Both the position numbers and the translations under genes were made by a program. Positions 25,509 through 34,224 of a DNA stretch of 41,290 nucleotides are shown piece by piece; position 1 is the stretch's first letter; each line of letters opens with the position of its first letter. Source of the DNA: Acetatifactor sp. (GTDB lineage: Bacteria > Bacillota > Clostridia > Lachnospirales > Lachnospiraceae); assembly GCA_022511465.1 (NCBI GenBank), contig JAFLRM010000008.1:1-41290 (forward strand), read 5' to 3'. The notes under the pieces are model-generated. The model was not told the DNA's origin and did not search any database. It was given only the letters and a program-made list of their open reading frames with translations.

Positions 25509-26054
25509 ATGAGCGTGAAATTGCGTGAAATACAGGAATCGGATCTGGAGAACATCATGCGCTGGCGCATGGATGAGGAGATTACCAGATATATGAACAC
25601 CAACCCCAAGCTGACCATGGAGGGCCAGAGGAAATGGTTTGCGTCCATTCGCGGGAATGAGGATGTGCGTTACTGGCTGATCGAGGTGAACGGGGAACCG
25701 GCAGGAGTGATCAATCTCACCGGACTTTTAAAAGCTTCGGGAGATTTGGGCTGGGCCTATTATGTGGGAGAAAAGCGTCTCCGCAGCATGAAGACGGCCC
25801 TGTCGCTGGAGATGAGCATGTACGACTATGTGTTTGACACCCTTGGGAAACAGTCGGTGTATGGGGACGTGTTCACCCTAAATCAAGGGGTTATTGCACT
25901 CCACAAGCTCTGTGGCTGCGAGATTGTGGAGGAGAAAAAGAACCATGTGTGTAAGGATGGCGTCTATTACGATGTGACTTTTATGTGCATGACGGCGGAG
26001 CGTTGGAAGAGCATCCGCCGGGATAAAAAATATGAGAAGATTATTTTTGTGTAG
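25509..26054 (+). CDS. pseH: PseH-type N-acetyltransferase (GNAT)
   Basis: This 181-residue GNAT protein contains MRWRMDEEITRYMNTNPKLT and WAYYVGEKR, followed by the helix-strand segment FTLNQGVIALHKLCGC, as in PseH. PseH acetylates the 4-amino group of UDP-4-amino-4,6-dideoxy-N-acetyl-altrosamine with acetyl-CoA. The position directly after the ACP gene and before pseI leaves open whether this member accepts an ACP-bound acyl group instead of, or as well as, acetyl-CoA. ATG 25509 is preceded by GGAG. Length is slightly longer than the usual 160-170 residues. Confidence 0.85.
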   Translation: MSVKLREIQESDLENIMRWRMDEEITRYMNTNPKLTMEGQRKWFASIRGNEDVRYWLIEVNGEPAGVINLTGLLKASGDLGWAYYVGEKRLRSMKTALSLEMSMYDYVFDTLGKQSVYGDVFTLNQGVIALHKLCGCEIVEEKKNHVCKDGVYYDVTFMCMTAERWKSIRRDKKYEKIIFV

Positions 26055-26065
26055 GGAGGAGCTTT

Positions 26066-27130
26066 ATGAACAAGACGATCAGGATAGGAAACCGTATTAT
26101 CAGCGAAAACTCCCCTACTTTTATCGTAGCGGAGATGTCTGCCAATCACCGGATGGATCTTGAGGTTGCGGTGAAGATCATGCAGGCGGCCAAGGATGCG
26201 GGCGCGGATGCCATCAAGATTCAGACTTACACGGCGGATACCATCACTCTTGACTGTGACGATCCCTGCTTTCAGATCACACAGGGAACCCTGTGGGATG
26301 GGATGACTCTTCACAAGCTGTATGAGCAGGCGTACACGCCCTGGGAGTGGCAGCCAAAGTTACAGAAGATAGCGGAAGAAATGGGTCTGATCTTCTTTTC
26401 TTCCCCCTTTGATCTAAGTTCCGTAGACTTCCTGGAGGAGATGGATGTGCCCGCCTACAAGATCGCGTCCTTTGAGATCACGGACATCCCCATGATCCGG
26501 AAGATCGCAAAACTGGGCAAACCCATGATCTTTGCCACCGGCGTGGCGCGTCTTTCGGATATTGAACTGGCGCTTGCGACCTGTAGGGAAGAGGGGAATG
26601 AGGATGTGGTTCTGTTAAAGTGCTGTTCCGCCTACCCTACGCCCTACGAGGATATCAATCTGAGGACGATCCCCTCCATGGGAGAGACGTTCGGATGTCT
26701 CACAGGGCTGTCCGACCACTCCATGGGAACTGCGGTTGCAGGAGCGGCGGTAGCGCTGGGAGCTAAGGTGGTGGAGAAGCATTTGACCCTGAGGAGGGCG
26801 GACGGCGGTGCGGACGCCGCTTTCTCCATGGAACCGGAAGAATTTAAGGAGATGGTGGAGCACATCCGTATTATTGAGAAAGCTCTTGGAAAAGTAACTT
26901 ACGATCTGACCTCCAAACAGGAGAGAGAGAGAGAACACTCCCGATCCCTGTTTGTGGCGAGGGATATGAAAGAGGGAGAGATCTTCACGCCGGAGAATCT
27001 CCGATCCATAAGGCCGGCGAACGGTCTGCATACCATGTATTATGAGGAGCTTTTGGGGAAGCGGATCGCGCGGGATGCCAAGCTGGGCACTCCCTTAAGT
27101 TGGGATCTGGTGGACTTTGGAGAAAAGTAG
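26066..27130 (+). CDS. pseI: PseI: pseudaminic acid synthase
   Basis: This 354-residue enzyme has an N-terminal NeuB-type barrel (about 1-280) with FIVAEMSANH, AIKIQTYT, GLWDGMTLHKLYEQA, YKIASFE and GLSDHSMG, and a C-terminal SAF (antifreeze-like) domain (about 290-350; ARSLFV-like and LLGKRIARD). PseI condenses phosphoenolpyruvate with 6-deoxy-AltdiNAc to form pseudaminic acid. SANH and the GLWD...LYE segment favour PseI over NeuB or LegI. The start ATG 26066 has GGGAGGAG upstream. Length is normal. Confidence 0.92.
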   Translation: MNKTIRIGNRIISENSPTFIVAEMSANHRMDLEVAVKIMQAAKDAGADAIKIQTYTADTITLDCDDPCFQITQGTLWDGMTLHKLYEQAYTPWEWQPKLQKIAEEMGLIFFSSPFDLSSVDFLEEMDVPAYKIASFEITDIPMIRKIAKLGKPMIFATGVARLSDIELALATCREEGNEDVVLLKCCSAYPTPYEDINLRTIPSMGETFGCLTGLSDHSMGTAVAGAAVALGAKVVEKHLTLRRADGGADAAFSMEPEEFKEMVEHIRIIEKALGKVTYDLTSKQEREREHSRSLFVARDMKEGEIFTPENLRSIRPANGLHTMYYEELLGKRIARDAKLGTPLSWDLVDFGEK

Positions 27131-27148
27131 TGGCGGAGGAGAAGCGGT

Positions 27149-28216
27149 ATGTATGTGATCCGGGCGGATGGCAATGCGAAAATAGGAGCGGGGCACCTGA
27201 TGCGCTGCCTGACCATAGCGGAGGCCCTTGCACAGGAGACGGACCGCAATGAAATCTTGTTTTTTTGTGCGGACGAGCTGTCGGCGGAGCTGGTGCGGAA
27301 GAAGGATTTTGCCGTGCACGTACTGGGGACGGATTATCGCTGCATGGAGCTGGAGCTTCCTCTGTGGAAACAATTAGATATAAAAACAAGTGTTATTTTG
27401 GTGGACAGCTACTTTGTTACGGATTATTATCTAAGGGCGCTTAGACAATTTGGTGTTACAATTCTCCTGGATGATATGCAGGAGGATGATTTTCCTGTGG
27501 ATGCGGTGATCAACTACAATGCATTTGCAGAGGAAGAGAGTTACCGGGAACTGTACAGACATATGAATACCAAGTGTTATATTGGAGCTGCTTACGTACC
27601 GCTGCGGCCGCAGTTTGTGGGCTGTGCCTATCAGGTGCAGGATGAAGTGCAAAATATCCTGATCACCACCGGTGGCGGTGATGTGGACAATATCGCGGGA
27701 GCTATTTTAGAAAAGGTTGTGGAGGCAGAGAGCACACTTAAGAATGGCGAAAGGTTAAATTATCATTTAATAATTGGCAAGTATAATCCCCATCTTGAGG
27801 AGTTAAAGCAGAGGGTGGCCGGCGACCCAAGAATTTTTCTACATTGTGATGTGGAGGATATGGCAGGTCTGATGCAGCGATGTGATCTGGCCATCACGGC
27901 AGGGGGAACCACTGTCTATGAACTGGCAGCTTTGGGTGTACCTTTTGTGTGCTTCTCCTATGCGGAGAACCAGGAGCGTCTGACTCATTATGTGGGAGAG
28001 CAGGGAATTGCAGGCTACGCCGGTGCATATCACCGAGATCCCCAGGGGACGCTCTTGAAAATGCAGAAGCTTTTGAAGGAGTATTGCACGGATAAAGATA
28101 AAAGAATCGAGTGTTATTTAATGGAGAGAGCGATGGTTGACGGCGGAGGGGCCCGGCGGATCGCGAAAAAGATCACCGCAATAAATGTCAATAGTGGAGA
28201 CAGGAAAAGGCAGTAA
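27149..28216 (+). CDS. pseG: PseG: UDP-6-deoxy-AltdiNAc hydrolase
   Basis: This 355-residue GT-B-fold hydrolase begins MYVIRADGNAKIGAGHLMRC; H16 in the GAGHLMRC motif corresponds to the proposed catalytic histidine of Campylobacter PseG. ITAGGTTVYELAALGVP near residue 250 is the nucleotide-binding block. PseG removes UDP from UDP-2,4-diacetamido-2,4,6-trideoxy-altrose before PseI acts. The start ATG 27149 is preceded by GGAGGAG. The stop is immediately followed by the ATG of the SGNH gene (28217). Codon composition becomes more AT-rich between about 27360 and 27800, without any break in the frame. Confidence 0.9.
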   Translation: MYVIRADGNAKIGAGHLMRCLTIAEALAQETDRNEILFFCADELSAELVRKKDFAVHVLGTDYRCMELELPLWKQLDIKTSVILVDSYFVTDYYLRALRQFGVTILLDDMQEDDFPVDAVINYNAFAEEESYRELYRHMNTKCYIGAAYVPLRPQFVGCAYQVQDEVQNILITTGGGDVDNIAGAILEKVVEAESTLKNGERLNYHLIIGKYNPHLEELKQRVAGDPRIFLHCDVEDMAGLMQRCDLAITAGGTTVYELAALGVPFVCFSYAENQERLTHYVGEQGIAGYAGAYHRDPQGTLLKMQKLLKEYCTDKDKRIECYLMERAMVDGGGARRIAKKITAINVNSGDRKRQ

Positions 28217-29068
28217 ATGAATGAAAGGAAACGGTTAGAGCGAATTGCATATGGAGCTGTGGCACTTGTCTGTTTCGGGCTGCTTGTGTGGTCTACCTGG
28301 CTGAAGCAGGCACCCGCTCCCTGGCGGCAGGATGTGAGAGTTGTGATCTTTGGTGACAGCATTATGGGGGAGTGTAGGGATGAGACCTCCGTTGCTGTCA
28401 GGCTGCAGGAGCTTTTGGGAGTGCCGGTGTACAATAGCGCATTAGGTGGAACTTGTTTTGGGCGCATAGACAATGAAATGAGGCTGGGGTATACCAAGGA
28501 TTGTTTGAATATGGTGGCATTGGCTACGGCGATCCAGACGGGCGATTTCGGTGTGCAGACATCAACACGGATCCGCGAGAATGCTACGGAATATTTTCCG
28601 GATACCATAGAGGGATTGGCAGAGATTGATTTTGACGCAGTGGAGGTGGTCTTTGTCGGGTTTGGGTTAAATGATTATCATGCAGGCGCTCGACTGTTTA
28701 ATGAGGAAGACCCCTATGATGAATATACTTTTGCAGGCGCGATCCGCAGTTCGGTCCGGACTTTGCGGGAAACCTATCCGCATCTTAGGATCATCCTGGT
28801 GACACCCACCTACACTTGGTACACCTACCAGGAACTTACCTGTGAGGAGTACAATCCCGGAGGCGGTACAATGGATCTGTATGTGGACACGGAGCTGCAG
28901 GTGGCCGAGGAACTGGGAGTGGAGATCATCGATGTGTATCACGACTTCTATCCGCACGAGACGTGGGAGGACTGGAACCTCTACAGCAGAGACGGTCTTC
29001 ACCCAAACGAAGCAGGGCGCGCGCTTTTGGCGCAGACCCTTGCGGACTATTTGAGAGAAAAACCCTGA
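28217..29068 (+). CDS. Membrane-anchored SGNH/GDSL hydrolase-like protein
   Basis: This 283-residue protein has a single N-terminal membrane anchor (about 10-29), so its catalytic domain should be extracytoplasmic. SGNH blocks are intact: IFGDS (S48), ALGG (about 75-78), GLNDY (N152) and DGLHPN (D259, H262). SGNH proteins of surface glycan clusters remove or transfer O-acyl groups. It directly follows pseG with no gap, so an acyl group on the pseudaminic acid or a neighbouring sugar is a plausible substrate. A related but altered SGNH protein lies at 39716-40870. An acyltransferase rather than an esterase is possible. Confidence 0.8.
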   Translation: MNERKRLERIAYGAVALVCFGLLVWSTWLKQAPAPWRQDVRVVIFGDSIMGECRDETSVAVRLQELLGVPVYNSALGGTCFGRIDNEMRLGYTKDCLNMVALATAIQTGDFGVQTSTRIRENATEYFPDTIEGLAEIDFDAVEVVFVGFGLNDYHAGARLFNEEDPYDEYTFAGAIRSSVRTLRETYPHLRIILVTPTYTWYTYQELTCEEYNPGGGTMDLYVDTELQVAEELGVEIIDVYHDFYPHETWEDWNLYSRDGLHPNEAGRALLAQTLADYLREKP

Positions 29069-29084
29069 CAGGAGGAGCAGAGAA

Positions 29085-30656
29085 ATGGTGACGCAAAGAG
29101 AGATGCGGACGCCCGCTGAGATGGTCGCAGGATTAAAAAGGCATATTAAGCCAGAGTGGAAGGTGGCTTTTTTTTCGACTCTTCTTTTGGGGCTCTTGAC
29201 CCATATGCCTATTATGTTGTCGGACATTCCCAACCACGATGGATTGGGAAGCATGTATTTTGACCAGAACATGATCACCTCCGGCAGGTGGTTTCTCATG
29301 GTTGCCTGCGGTTTCTCCTCTTTTTACACGCTTCCCTGGCTGATCGGGCTGATCGGGCTCTTTTGGCTGGCCTGCACCAGTGTGGTGCTGACGGAAATCT
29401 TTAAGTTGAAAGATACCCTGGTGATCACATTGGTAGGCGGGCTTTTGGTGACATTTCCAGCGCTGGCATCTACCTTTGCTTATGTGTTTACCCTGGACGG
29501 CTACATGTTGGCGCTGTTTTTGGCAGTGCTCGCGGTGTACTTTGTGGGGCGCTTTCGGTATGGCTTTGCAGCCGGAGCGGTGTGTCTGGCATTCAGTATG
29601 GGGATCTATCAGGCATATTTGCCCTTTGCGATCCTGTTGAGTCTCTATTCCATCGTGATGCTTGCGACGGAGGAGGGGACGGTGAAAGAGAAGATACAGG
29701 GAGCACTGTACTATCTTTACATGGGGGGCATCGGTTCGGTGCTCTACTATGTGATATTGCGGGTCTTGCTGTTGCTCCAGGGGAAGGAACTGGCATCCTA
29801 TCAGGGTATCAGTGGTATGGAGAATGTTGCTTCCGAAGGACTGCTTGCTTCTCTCATCCATATGTATAGGGATTTCTTTTCCTTTACAGTCAAGGGAAAT
29901 GTGCTGTTCCACAATCCTTTCTCGCTGGCGGCGTTAGTGATCTTGGTGGTTCTGACCATGGTGACGGCTGCCCAAATGTTTTTTTCGAGAAAATGGTGGA
30001 AGAAACCGCTCTTTTTCGTTATAATAGGCTTATTGATAGCAGGTTGCCCGCTGGCCACCAATGTGATCCTTTTGATCTCTCCGAATGTGACCTACCATTT
30101 GCTTATGCGCTATCAGTGGATCCTGTATCCTATTCTTATGATCGCTTTTGTAAGCCATTACGGCAGCTGTCAGAGGACGGGTGTGCTCATTTCATGGGCG
30201 CTTAGTCTGGCGGGAATTGTGATGGTGTTCTGCTATCTGGTGACGGACAACATCGCCTATTCCAATCTGGAGAAGCGGTACGAGAAGACCTACGCCTACT
30301 GTATACGGCTGCTGGATCGGATTGAGCAGACGGAAGGGTACTATCAGGACATTCCCATCGCCATTGTGGGTGTGGTAGGGTACGATCAGTTTCCGTTAAC
30401 GGATATCACGCAGGATGTGACTTCCGGCATGATCGGCATCAGCGGCGAGCAGGACGTGCTTTTGTACACCGGCGCCAACTATCAAGAATTTATGAAGAAT
30501 TATCTGGGGGCAACTTTAAATTTCCTGAGTCCCGAAGAGACCAGTGACATCTATTATTCGGAGGAATACATTGCCATGGAGAGCTTTCCCGGAGCGACTT
30601 CCGTGCAGATCATAGACGGGATACTGTGTGTTAAGACGGAGAATACGGGCAGATGA
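29085..30656 (+). CDS. GtrII-like (Glucos_trans_II type) polytopic glycosyltransferase
   Basis: This 523-residue membrane protein has a first segment at about 27-45, then a loop with IPNHDGLGSMYFDQN (D52), SGRWFLM, and about ten further hydrophobic segments. The C-terminal soluble part starts near 395. The combination of an acidic loop and GRW is shared with the protein at 6531 and with GtrII-type transferases, which decorate surface glycans from polyprenyl-phosphate sugars. ATG 29085 follows GGAGGAG. The polyprenyl-phosphate glycosyltransferase at 30707 lies 50 bases downstream, which is the common GtrB/GtrII pairing and suggests that the two act in sequence. Confidence 0.75.
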   Translation: MVTQREMRTPAEMVAGLKRHIKPEWKVAFFSTLLLGLLTHMPIMLSDIPNHDGLGSMYFDQNMITSGRWFLMVACGFSSFYTLPWLIGLIGLFWLACTSVVLTEIFKLKDTLVITLVGGLLVTFPALASTFAYVFTLDGYMLALFLAVLAVYFVGRFRYGFAAGAVCLAFSMGIYQAYLPFAILLSLYSIVMLATEEGTVKEKIQGALYYLYMGGIGSVLYYVILRVLLLLQGKELASYQGISGMENVASEGLLASLIHMYRDFFSFTVKGNVLFHNPFSLAALVILVVLTMVTAAQMFFSRKWWKKPLFFVIIGLLIAGCPLATNVILLISPNVTYHLLMRYQWILYPILMIAFVSHYGSCQRTGVLISWALSLAGIVMVFCYLVTDNIAYSNLEKRYEKTYAYCIRLLDRIEQTEGYYQDIPIAIVGVVGYDQFPLTDITQDVTSGMIGISGEQDVLLYTGANYQEFMKNYLGATLNFLSPEETSDIYYSEEYIAMESFPGATSVQIIDGILCVKTENTGR

Positions 30657-30706
30657 CGGAGCGTCTTTTCGGGTGAGTGAGAGTATGGATCAAGGAGTGA
30701 TTTTTT

Positions 30707-31666
30707 ATGGCACTTTTATCGGTAGTTCTGCCGGCATACAATGAAGAACAGAATATTGCCCACACGGTGAAAGTGCTGTCAGAGCTATTGGAGCGCCATG
30801 GGATCGACTATGAGCTGGTGTTTATCAGCGATGGATCGGGCGACGACACTTTTGCGGAGATCCGAAGGGCGGCAGAGCAGAACTCGCGTATCAAGGGAGC
30901 GGAGTTCTCCCGCAACTTTGGCAAAGAAGCCGGCATCTTTGCAGGGCTTGAGCTGACTACTGGTGACGCAGTGATCGTCATGGACTGTGATCTGCAGCAC
31001 CCGCCGGAGACGATTCCGGAAATGTGGAAGCTCTGGCAGGAGGGTGCCGAGATTGTGGAGGGTATCAAGAAAAAACGCGGCAGGGAGAACCTCTTCCACA
31101 AGTTGTCCGCGGGATTATTTTATAAGATCATGAGCAAGCTGATCCGGATGGATATGAATTCAACCTCGGATTTCAAGCTGCTGGATCGCAAGGTAGTAAA
31201 AGTCTTGTTGGAGCTGCCGGAACGCAACACTTTTTTTCGAGCGCTGACTTTCTGGGCGGGCTTTCGCACGGAACGGGTAGAATATGAGGTTCAGGAGAGA
31301 CTGTTTGGCGAGAGTAAATGGTCATTTTTTAGCCTGATGCGATACGCCATTACCAATGCCACCTCTTTCAGCACGCTGCCATTGCAGCTGGTGACGGTGA
31401 TGGGCGTGGTGTCTCTGCTTTTCAGCATGATCCTGGCGGTGCAGACTCTGGTGCGCTATGTGACCGGCACGGCGGTGGAAGGTTTCACTACCGTGATCCT
31501 TCTGGTTCTGATCATTGGAGGGTTTCTGATGGTGAGTCTGGGGATCATCGGTCATTATATTGCCAGAATTTACGAGGAGGTCAAGGGACGTCCTAAATAT
31601 ATTATCAGCAAGGTAACGGAAAATGTGCCGGAGACGGTGAAAGGAATCTGGAGGAAAGAAGTATGA
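30707..31666 (+). CDS. GtrB/ArnC-like polyprenyl-phosphate glycosyltransferase
   Basis: This 319-residue enzyme has a GT2 domain with VVLPAYNEEQN (6-16), SDGSGDDT, RNFGKEAGIFAGL (69-81), the metal motif D93-C-D95 in VIVMDCDLQHPPE, and TSDFKLLDR. Two C-terminal membrane segments (about 223-250 and 260-285) follow. Enzymes of this type move a sugar from a nucleotide donor to polyprenyl phosphate on the cytosolic face; GT-C transferases then use it outside. It overlaps the aminotransferase gene by ATGA (31663-31666), so its sugar is probably the amino sugar that enzyme makes. It is the only donor-lipid synthase of this kind in the window. ATG 30707 has AAGGAGTG upstream. Confidence 0.88.
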   Translation: MALLSVVLPAYNEEQNIAHTVKVLSELLERHGIDYELVFISDGSGDDTFAEIRRAAEQNSRIKGAEFSRNFGKEAGIFAGLELTTGDAVIVMDCDLQHPPETIPEMWKLWQEGAEIVEGIKKKRGRENLFHKLSAGLFYKIMSKLIRMDMNSTSDFKLLDRKVVKVLLELPERNTFFRALTFWAGFRTERVEYEVQERLFGESKWSFFSLMRYAITNATSFSTLPLQLVTVMGVVSLLFSMILAVQTLVRYVTGTAVEGFTTVILLVLIIGGFLMVSLGIIGHYIARIYEEVKGRPKYIISKVTENVPETVKGIWRKEV

Positions 31667-32799
31667 GCAGGATCAATTTTAATGTGCCGCCCTATGTGGA
31701 GACGGCCTTGGGGTATATTCAGGAATGTGTGAAGAGTCAGAAGATATGCGGTGACGGCGCTTACACCAAGAAATGCAATGAATGGATCGAGCAGCGAACC
31801 GGCACCGTCAAGTGCCTTCTGACCACCTCCTGCACACATGCTACGGAGCTCGCCGCACTTCTGGCCCAGATCCAGGAGGGGGACGAAGTCATCATGCCTG
31901 CCTACACCTTTGTGTCCACGGCGAACGCCTTTGTGCTGCGGGGAGCGGTGCCGGTCTTTGTGGATATCCGGCCGGATACCATGAATATGGACGAGAAGCT
32001 GATCGAGGACGCCATCACGGAGCGGACGAAAGCTATCGCGCCCGTACATTATGCGGGTGTGTCCTGCGAGATGGACACCATCATGGATATTGCAAGGAGG
32101 CATAAGCTTGTGGTGATCGAGGACGCTGCACAGGGGGTCCTATCAACCTACAAGGGGAGAGCGTTGGGAACTATCGGCGATTTTGGGTGCTTCAGCTTCC
32201 ATGAGACCAAAAACTATAGTATGGGCGAGGGTGGAGCACTGTTGATCCGGGATGAGAAGAATATCGAGGAGGCGGAGATCATTCGCGAGAAAGGAACCAA
32301 CCGGAGCAAATTCTACCGCGGGCAGATTGACAAGTACACCTGGGTGAACCACGGTTCCTCCTATCTGCCCAGCGATATGAATGCGGCTTACCTCTACGCA
32401 CAGCTGGAGGTTGCGGATGTCATCAACGATGCCCGCATGGCGTGCTGGAACAGATATTATGAGAATTTAAAGCCCCTGGCAGAGAGAGGCAGAGTAGAAC
32501 TGCCGGTGGTGCCCAAAGAGTGTGTGCACAATGCTCACATGTTTTATATTAAGGCGAAAGACATTGAGGAGAGGTCGGCGCTGATCGATTTTCTGAATGG
32601 AAGGGATATTCACTCCGTATTCCACTATATTCCTCTACACACGGCTCCGGCGGGATTAAAGTTTGGCCGTTTCCACGGTGAGGATCGTTACACCACCAGA
32701 GAGAGTGAGCGCTTGGCACGTCTTCCCATGTACTATGGTCTTACACTGGAGCAGGTGGATTATATCTGTGGTGCCGTAAAGGAATTCTACAGCAACTGA
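31663..32799 (+). CDS. rffA: RffA/WecE-type dTDP-4-amino-4,6-dideoxygalactose transaminase
   Basis: This 378-residue PLP aminotransferase of the DegT family has K183 in HETKNYSMGEGGALL as the Schiff-base lysine and D154 in VIEDAAQG. INFNVPPYV at the N-terminus and SCTHATELAALL are typical of RffA/WecE, which converts dTDP-4-keto-6-deoxyglucose to dTDP-4-amino-4,6-dideoxygalactose. It differs clearly from the PseC-type enzyme at 1299. No dTDP-glucose pathway genes and no RffC-type acetyltransferase are in the window. It overlaps the GtrB-like gene by four bases, an arrangement resembling the ArnB/ArnC pair. The nucleotide and final sugar are assigned by family only. Confidence 0.85.
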   Translation: MSRINFNVPPYVETALGYIQECVKSQKICGDGAYTKKCNEWIEQRTGTVKCLLTTSCTHATELAALLAQIQEGDEVIMPAYTFVSTANAFVLRGAVPVFVDIRPDTMNMDEKLIEDAITERTKAIAPVHYAGVSCEMDTIMDIARRHKLVVIEDAAQGVLSTYKGRALGTIGDFGCFSFHETKNYSMGEGGALLIRDEKNIEEAEIIREKGTNRSKFYRGQIDKYTWVNHGSSYLPSDMNAAYLYAQLEVADVINDARMACWNRYYENLKPLAERGRVELPVVPKECVHNAHMFYIKAKDIEERSALIDFLNGRDIHSVFHYIPLHTAPAGLKFGRFHGEDRYTTRESERLARLPMYYGLTLEQVDYICGAVKEFYSN

Positions 32800-32812
32800 C
32801 AGGGAGAGATAT

Positions 32813-34219
32813 ATGCGGAAAGCAGTAAAAGTGATTGCCGCTGTGACGGGCAGAGTTTGTTTCATCGGTTTCAGCATCCAGATAGTCGCGGGACTACTCT
32901 GGATGCTGTGCAATTTCACCGGATTTCAGAGGTTTGGCGAAAGCTTCCAGTACGTGGAGATCAGCAAGAATTTCCTGTGCGATGAGTATGTCAGCATTCT
33001 CTATCCGGTTCTTTTGCTGTTTGCAAGAGGGATAGAGGACTCCTTGCACATTCCTTATTATTGTGTAATGTACTTGTTGCAGCTTTTCATTGCTCTCTAT
33101 GCTGCTCACGTCTTTCTGCAGGCAATGCATCCCACAGACAGGCTAAAGAATCTGTGGGGGAGTCTTGTCATGCTCACCTTTCCCCTGGCGATGCAGTGTC
33201 ATCTGGCAATCTTACCGGAGTCGCTGACGAGCTCCGTGTTGCTTCTGGAGTTCACGTGGTTGTGGCGCGCGGTGCGGGAGGGAGAAGAGCTCAGGAGCCA
33301 TCATTTGATCAAAATAGTGCCTTTTTGGCTGGTGAGTGCCCTCTTGGAGCCGGAATACCTGTATCTTGGCGCGATACCGGTGGTAATTGTCTTTTTGTAC
33401 GGGGTGGTTTGTTTTGGGAAGAAAGAGCCAAGGCAGATTGTGCACAATCTGATCATTGTAGCCTCTTTTGCGGGCATCATTGTGGGAATGAACGACCTGA
33501 CGCAGGTGGAAGGCGTTTATGGGAGAGTGCACCAAAGTTTGAACGCGGCTCTTTTTAGTCGTTTTTCCTGGTCAACGGCGGATAAAACCTATGAGGACTG
33601 GCCGGAGGAAGTGAAGCGCAGTGTCGATGAGGAAATGGTGCGGGAAACCTCCTTTTATGCTGACAATATGTTCCGGATCGCCGGTGAGGCCATGGAGAAG
33701 TACAGTGGTGTGGAGCGCGCCGAGAAGCTGTTTGGAGAGGTCGCCTGGCTTTCCTACGCTCGATACAGGGGGCAGATCTTGCATGAGATGGCATGGGATG
33801 TGGCGGGGTATGGCTTTGCTCCTGTTATCTCGGAGCTCATGCTGGAGAAAAGGGGCTATGATTCCTATACTCTGCGGAATTACGAACTGATGCTGCGTCA
33901 CACGCCGGTTCTCACAACCTATTATTTTCACTACAGCAACTGGTGGTTTGCGGTGGGAGTGGTTCTTGCCGGTCTGCTTCAACTTATTCTCTGGATCCGG
34001 GATCTTGTGCGGCGGCATGAGAAGCGGGGAGAGGATATCTTTCTGTGGAGAAAAGTGTTTTTTTGGGGGACTTTGATCGTGTCTGGCATCTGCATGGCGG
34101 GATGGTACACCATACGGGGCGGCGGCATGTTTGACTATAAGAAAACCATTGTGATCAGCTGTCTGTGGATCGCATGGGTGACGGTAACCGGAGAAGAGGC
34201 TATCGCCTGGGAGGAGTGA
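32813..34219 (+). CDS. Polytopic membrane protein, unknown, possible GT-C-like
   Basis: This 468-residue protein has a first membrane segment at about 13-34 followed by a loop with E43, E49, D57 and E58 (FQYVEISKNFLCDEYV), then about nine further hydrophobic segments. A large cytosolic or extracytoplasmic insertion (about 230-375) rich in charged residues (EDWPEEVKRSVDEEMV) lies before the last four segments. The acidic first loop would fit a GT-C transferase, but I do not recognise the family. ATG 32813 follows GGGAGAG, 13 bases after the aminotransferase stop. Confidence 0.6.
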   Translation: MRKAVKVIAAVTGRVCFIGFSIQIVAGLLWMLCNFTGFQRFGESFQYVEISKNFLCDEYVSILYPVLLLFARGIEDSLHIPYYCVMYLLQLFIALYAAHVFLQAMHPTDRLKNLWGSLVMLTFPLAMQCHLAILPESLTSSVLLLEFTWLWRAVREGEELRSHHLIKIVPFWLVSALLEPEYLYLGAIPVVIVFLYGVVCFGKKEPRQIVHNLIIVASFAGIIVGMNDLTQVEGVYGRVHQSLNAALFSRFSWSTADKTYEDWPEEVKRSVDEEMVRETSFYADNMFRIAGEAMEKYSGVERAEKLFGEVAWLSYARYRGQILHEMAWDVAGYGFAPVISELMLEKRGYDSYTLRNYELMLRHTPVLTTYYFHYSNWWFAVGVVLAGLLQLILWIRDLVRRHEKRGEDIFLWRKVFFWGTLIVSGICMAGWYTIRGGGMFDYKKTIVISCLWIAWVTVTGEEAIAWEE

Positions 34220-34224
34220 GAGAT

